A stretch of 64,000 nt of DNA from Prostheceraeus crozeri. Lineage: Eukaryota > Platyhelminthes > Polycladida > Euryleptidae. Shown piece by piece: positions 63,873 through 64,000 of the stretch (within the stretch, counting starts at the first letter, position 1; the number at the start of each line of letters is the position of its first letter). A model generated the notes under the pieces. The model was not told the origin of the DNA. It was given only the letters and a program-made list of their open reading frames with translations, and made no database searches. The translations under genes and the position numbers were made by a program. Where the stretch lies: the NCBI GenBank assembly GCA_907163375.1, contig CAJQUW010005783.1, positions 62,001-126,000 of the forward strand, given 5' to 3'.

Positions 63873-64000
63873 GCTACTGGATAGGTTAAGTCGGCAAATA
63901 GTTGGTCGCATCTATTACACCGGCTATCTGGTGCAACAATCTTACATTTTTGTTGTCGTGTGTAGCTGCTGAGAAATTTCTGACTCCAAATCCCTCAATA
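63873..64000. other. Flank after the gypsy element
   Basis: Continues the sequence interrupted at 55212. No feature recognised in these 128 bases. Confidence 0.5.

Overview
This window reads as a transposon-dense stretch of an animal nuclear genome. There are no bacterial-style operons, several sequences look spliced, and almost every protein I recognise belongs to a mobile element. The mix of element types (CR1/L2-like LINEs, Polintons, piggyBac, Tc1/mariner, PIF/Harbinger, MULE-like and Ty3/gypsy), the low GC content and the recurrent short string TAGGCCTA in non-coding DNA suggest a marine invertebrate, perhaps an echinoderm or similar lineage. The species is inference only. I recognised no tRNA or rRNA genes and no CRISPR array.

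Layout. 1-3583: a LINE (ORF1 open, ORF2 broken) inserted in the capsid gene of Polinton copy A. 3584-9192: the rest of copy A (capsid tail, small hydrophobic protein, phospholipase A2-like protein, integrase, adenain-like protease). Its integrase is split by a well-preserved piggyBac at 5391-7988. 10022-11816: a well-preserved Tc1/mariner-superfamily element. About 11900-12540: tandem and inverted AT-rich repeats. 12591-20122: Polinton copy B, related to A but more decayed, with ATPase and capsid genes and a LINE fragment inserted. 21399-21890: a small fragment of a second Polinton lineage. 23608-26713: a 3.1 kb non-coding element with terminal inverted repeats. 28388-31378: a 176-bp satellite array with a PIF/Harbinger element (29143-31228) inside it. 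31641-38262: a probably spliced MULE-transposase-like gene with an N-terminal zinc-finger-like exon. 38967-46000: a 7.0 kb Polinton (copy C) with 450-bp terminal inverted repeats and a 6-bp target duplication. 46-51 kb: gene-free DNA with small palindromic elements. 51183-52056: an inverted near-copy of 27232-28103. 52057-54250: a Ty3/gypsy remnant. 55213-63868: a complete-length Ty3/gypsy element with almost identical LTRs and a TatD-nuclease-like domain at the C-terminal end of its Pol region.

How the parts relate. The elements are nested, so relative ages can be read: LINE and piggyBac inside Polinton A, another LINE inside Polinton B, Harbinger inside a satellite unit, and Polinton C beside a mariner fragment. 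The most notable single item is the gypsy element with a TatD-like metal-dependent nuclease domain after its integrase. Next come the compact Polinton C, with several small cysteine-rich proteins and no capsid or polymerase that I recognise, and the reading frame in Polinton B that joins a phospholipase A2-like domain directly to an integrase core. The only candidate for a host or domesticated gene is the MULE-like locus, and it too may be a decayed transposon.
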